From contig PTKA01000086.1 of the NCBI GenBank assembly GCA_002937525.1, forward strand, positions 1 to 6,458: 6,458 bases of DNA, in the 5' to 3' direction. The notes beneath the pieces were generated by a model. That model ran no database searches and was not told the origin of the DNA. It saw only the letters and a program-made list of their open reading frames with translations. The position numbers and the translations under genes are program-made. The stretch comes from Alphaproteobacteria bacterium MarineAlpha10_Bin3. Its GTDB lineage: Bacteria > Pseudomonadota > Alphaproteobacteria > UBA8366 > GCA-2717185. Each line of letters opens with the position of its first letter. The first letter of the stretch is position 1. Below, one piece after another: positions 5,534-6,458 of this stretch.

Positions 5534-6458
5534 ATGCCGCACAAGGCTGCGTCATCGGCGCTGTCGGACTATACGGTTCTCGATCTGACCCGGGTCAGGG
5601 CCGGGCCGACATGCGTGCGCCAGTTGGCGGATTGGGGTGCCGACGTCATCAAGGTTGAATTGCCCGAAGCGCTCGATAGTGGCGAGGGGCTTGGCGGCAA
5701 GCGGCACGGCCCCGATTTTCAGAACCTGCACCGCAACAAGCGCGGCGTGACCTTGAACCTGAAGGACCCCGAGGGTCTGGCGATCTTTATGCGGCTGGTC
5801 CAAAAAGCCGATGTCGTGGTCGAAAATTACCGTCCCGATGTGAAGGACCGCCTTGGCATCGACTATGAATCACTGCGCAAGGTCAATCCCGCAATCATCC
5901 TTGGCAGCATTTCCGGTTTCGGTCAGGACGGTCCCTATAAGGGGCGGCCGGGCTTCGACCAGATCGCCCAGGGGATGGGCGGGCTGATGTCGATCACCGG
6001 GCTGCCGGGGCAGGGGCCGGTCCGGGTCGGCATTCCGGTCGCCGATCTGTGCGCCGGGCTGCTATGTTCGCAAGGCATCATGATCGCCCTGCTGGAGCGG
6101 GGTAAATCTGGCCACGGCCAATGGGTCGAGACATCGTTGCTGGCGGCGCAGATATTCATGCTCGATTTTCAGGCCGCGCGCTGGCTTGTCGATGGCGATG
6201 TGCCGCAACAGGCCGGCAACAACCACCCGACCAGCATTCCCACCGGCGTGTTCGAGGTGGCCGACGGATATATCAATATCGCGGTGGCCGGGCAGGTCAT
6301 CTGGGAACGGTTTTGCGCCTTGCTGGAAGGTGAGGCCCTCGGTTCCAATCCGGCCTACGCGAGCGCGGCGCTGCGCTCGCAAAACCGCGATGCGCTCAAC
6401 GCCGCGATCAACGAAATTACCAAACGCAAGGACGGCGCGGTCTGGATCGAGGCATTCA
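5534..6458 (+). CDS. family III CoA-transferase (CaiB/BaiF type), N-terminal 308 codons; 3' end outside window
   Basis: This frame is open from ATG 5534 to the window end. The product is a CoA-transferase that moves CoA between acyl-CoA and a free acid through an aspartyl-CoA thioester intermediate. Visible motifs are YTVLDLTRVRAGP (13-25), LADWGADVIKVE (31-42), LHRNKRGVTLNLKD (65-78), ADVVVENYRPDVKDRLGID (92-110), GSISGFGQDGPYKGRPGFD (124-142), and IPVADLCAG (167-175) with the expected catalytic aspartate at D171. HGQWVETSLL (194-203) is also typical. The RVRAGPTCVRQ variant and the GGKRHGPDFQNLHRNKR stretch suggest a subfamily distinct from formyl-CoA or carnitine enzymes, but I cannot name its substrate. 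Full-length members have about 390-410 residues, so roughly a quarter is missing. The ribosome-binding site is AGGGA at 5523-5527, 6 nt upstream. It sits behind two predicted promoters and is probably the first gene of its own transcript. Confidence 0.93.
   Translation, partial: MPHKAASSALSDYTVLDLTRVRAGPTCVRQLADWGADVIKVELPEALDSGEGLGGKRHGPDFQNLHRNKRGVTLNLKDPEGLAIFMRLVQKADVVVENYRPDVKDRLGIDYESLRKVNPAIILGSISGFGQDGPYKGRPGFDQIAQGMGGLMSITGLPGQGPVRVGIPVADLCAGLLCSQGIMIALLERGKSGHGQWVETSLLAAQIFMLDFQAARWLVDGDVPQQAGNNHPTSIPTGVFEVADGYINIAVAGQVIWERFCALLEGEALGSNPAYASAALRSQNRDALNAAINEITKRKDGAVWIEAF

Noticed and set aside
5331..5555. Minus-strand 74-codon open frame in the non-coding region
   Set aside because: It runs through promoter-like A/T-rich sequence and into the CoA-transferase start, and has no ribosome-binding site or recognisable motif.

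Overview
This window is GC-rich bacterial DNA, densely coded, and reads like an alphaproteobacterium (Rhodospirillales/Rhizobiales type). That placement is an inference from the strong G/C preference at third codon positions, the style of the acyl-CoA enzymes and the class III cyclase/hydrolase architecture. No rRNA or other marker gene is present to confirm it.

Layout. (1) Positions 1-2377, plus strand, hold an acyl-CoA catabolic operon: the 3' end of an AMP-forming acyl-CoA ligase, a short-chain dehydrogenase overlapping it by ATGA, and an acyl-CoA dehydrogenase 23 nt further on. (2) Positions 2430-3551, minus strand and convergent with the operon, hold a PLP enzyme of the D-threonine aldolase / D-serine dehydratase group. 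(3) Positions 3645-3995, plus strand and divergent from the PLP gene, encode a small membrane-anchored coiled-coil protein of unknown function. The 93-nt divergent region carries an extended -10 promoter and three GGATTTT elements, two of which form a perfect 11-bp inverted repeat. (4) Positions 4157-5231 hold a damaged gene. An intact class III adenylate cyclase domain is followed by the remains of an alpha/beta-hydrolase domain that has lost its middle, including the nucleophile serine, and is out of frame. (5) Positions 5232-5533 are a non-coding stretch with two good sigma70-type promoters, several perfect palindromes and a potentially structured leader. (6) Position 5534 to the window end is the first 308 codons of a family III (CaiB/BaiF) CoA-transferase.

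How the genes fit together. The ligase, SDR, acyl-CoA dehydrogenase and CoA-transferase all act on CoA thioesters, so the neighbourhood points to degradation of an organic acid whose identity cannot be read from the sequence: activation by ligation or CoA transfer, alpha,beta-dehydrogenation, and oxidation or reduction of a hydroxy/keto group. The PLP enzyme and the cyclase have no clear link to that pathway. I found no convincing new multi-gene system. The points most worth a second look are the internally deleted cyclase-hydrolase gene, the palindrome-rich promoter region before the CoA-transferase, and the divergent control region before the small coiled-coil gene.
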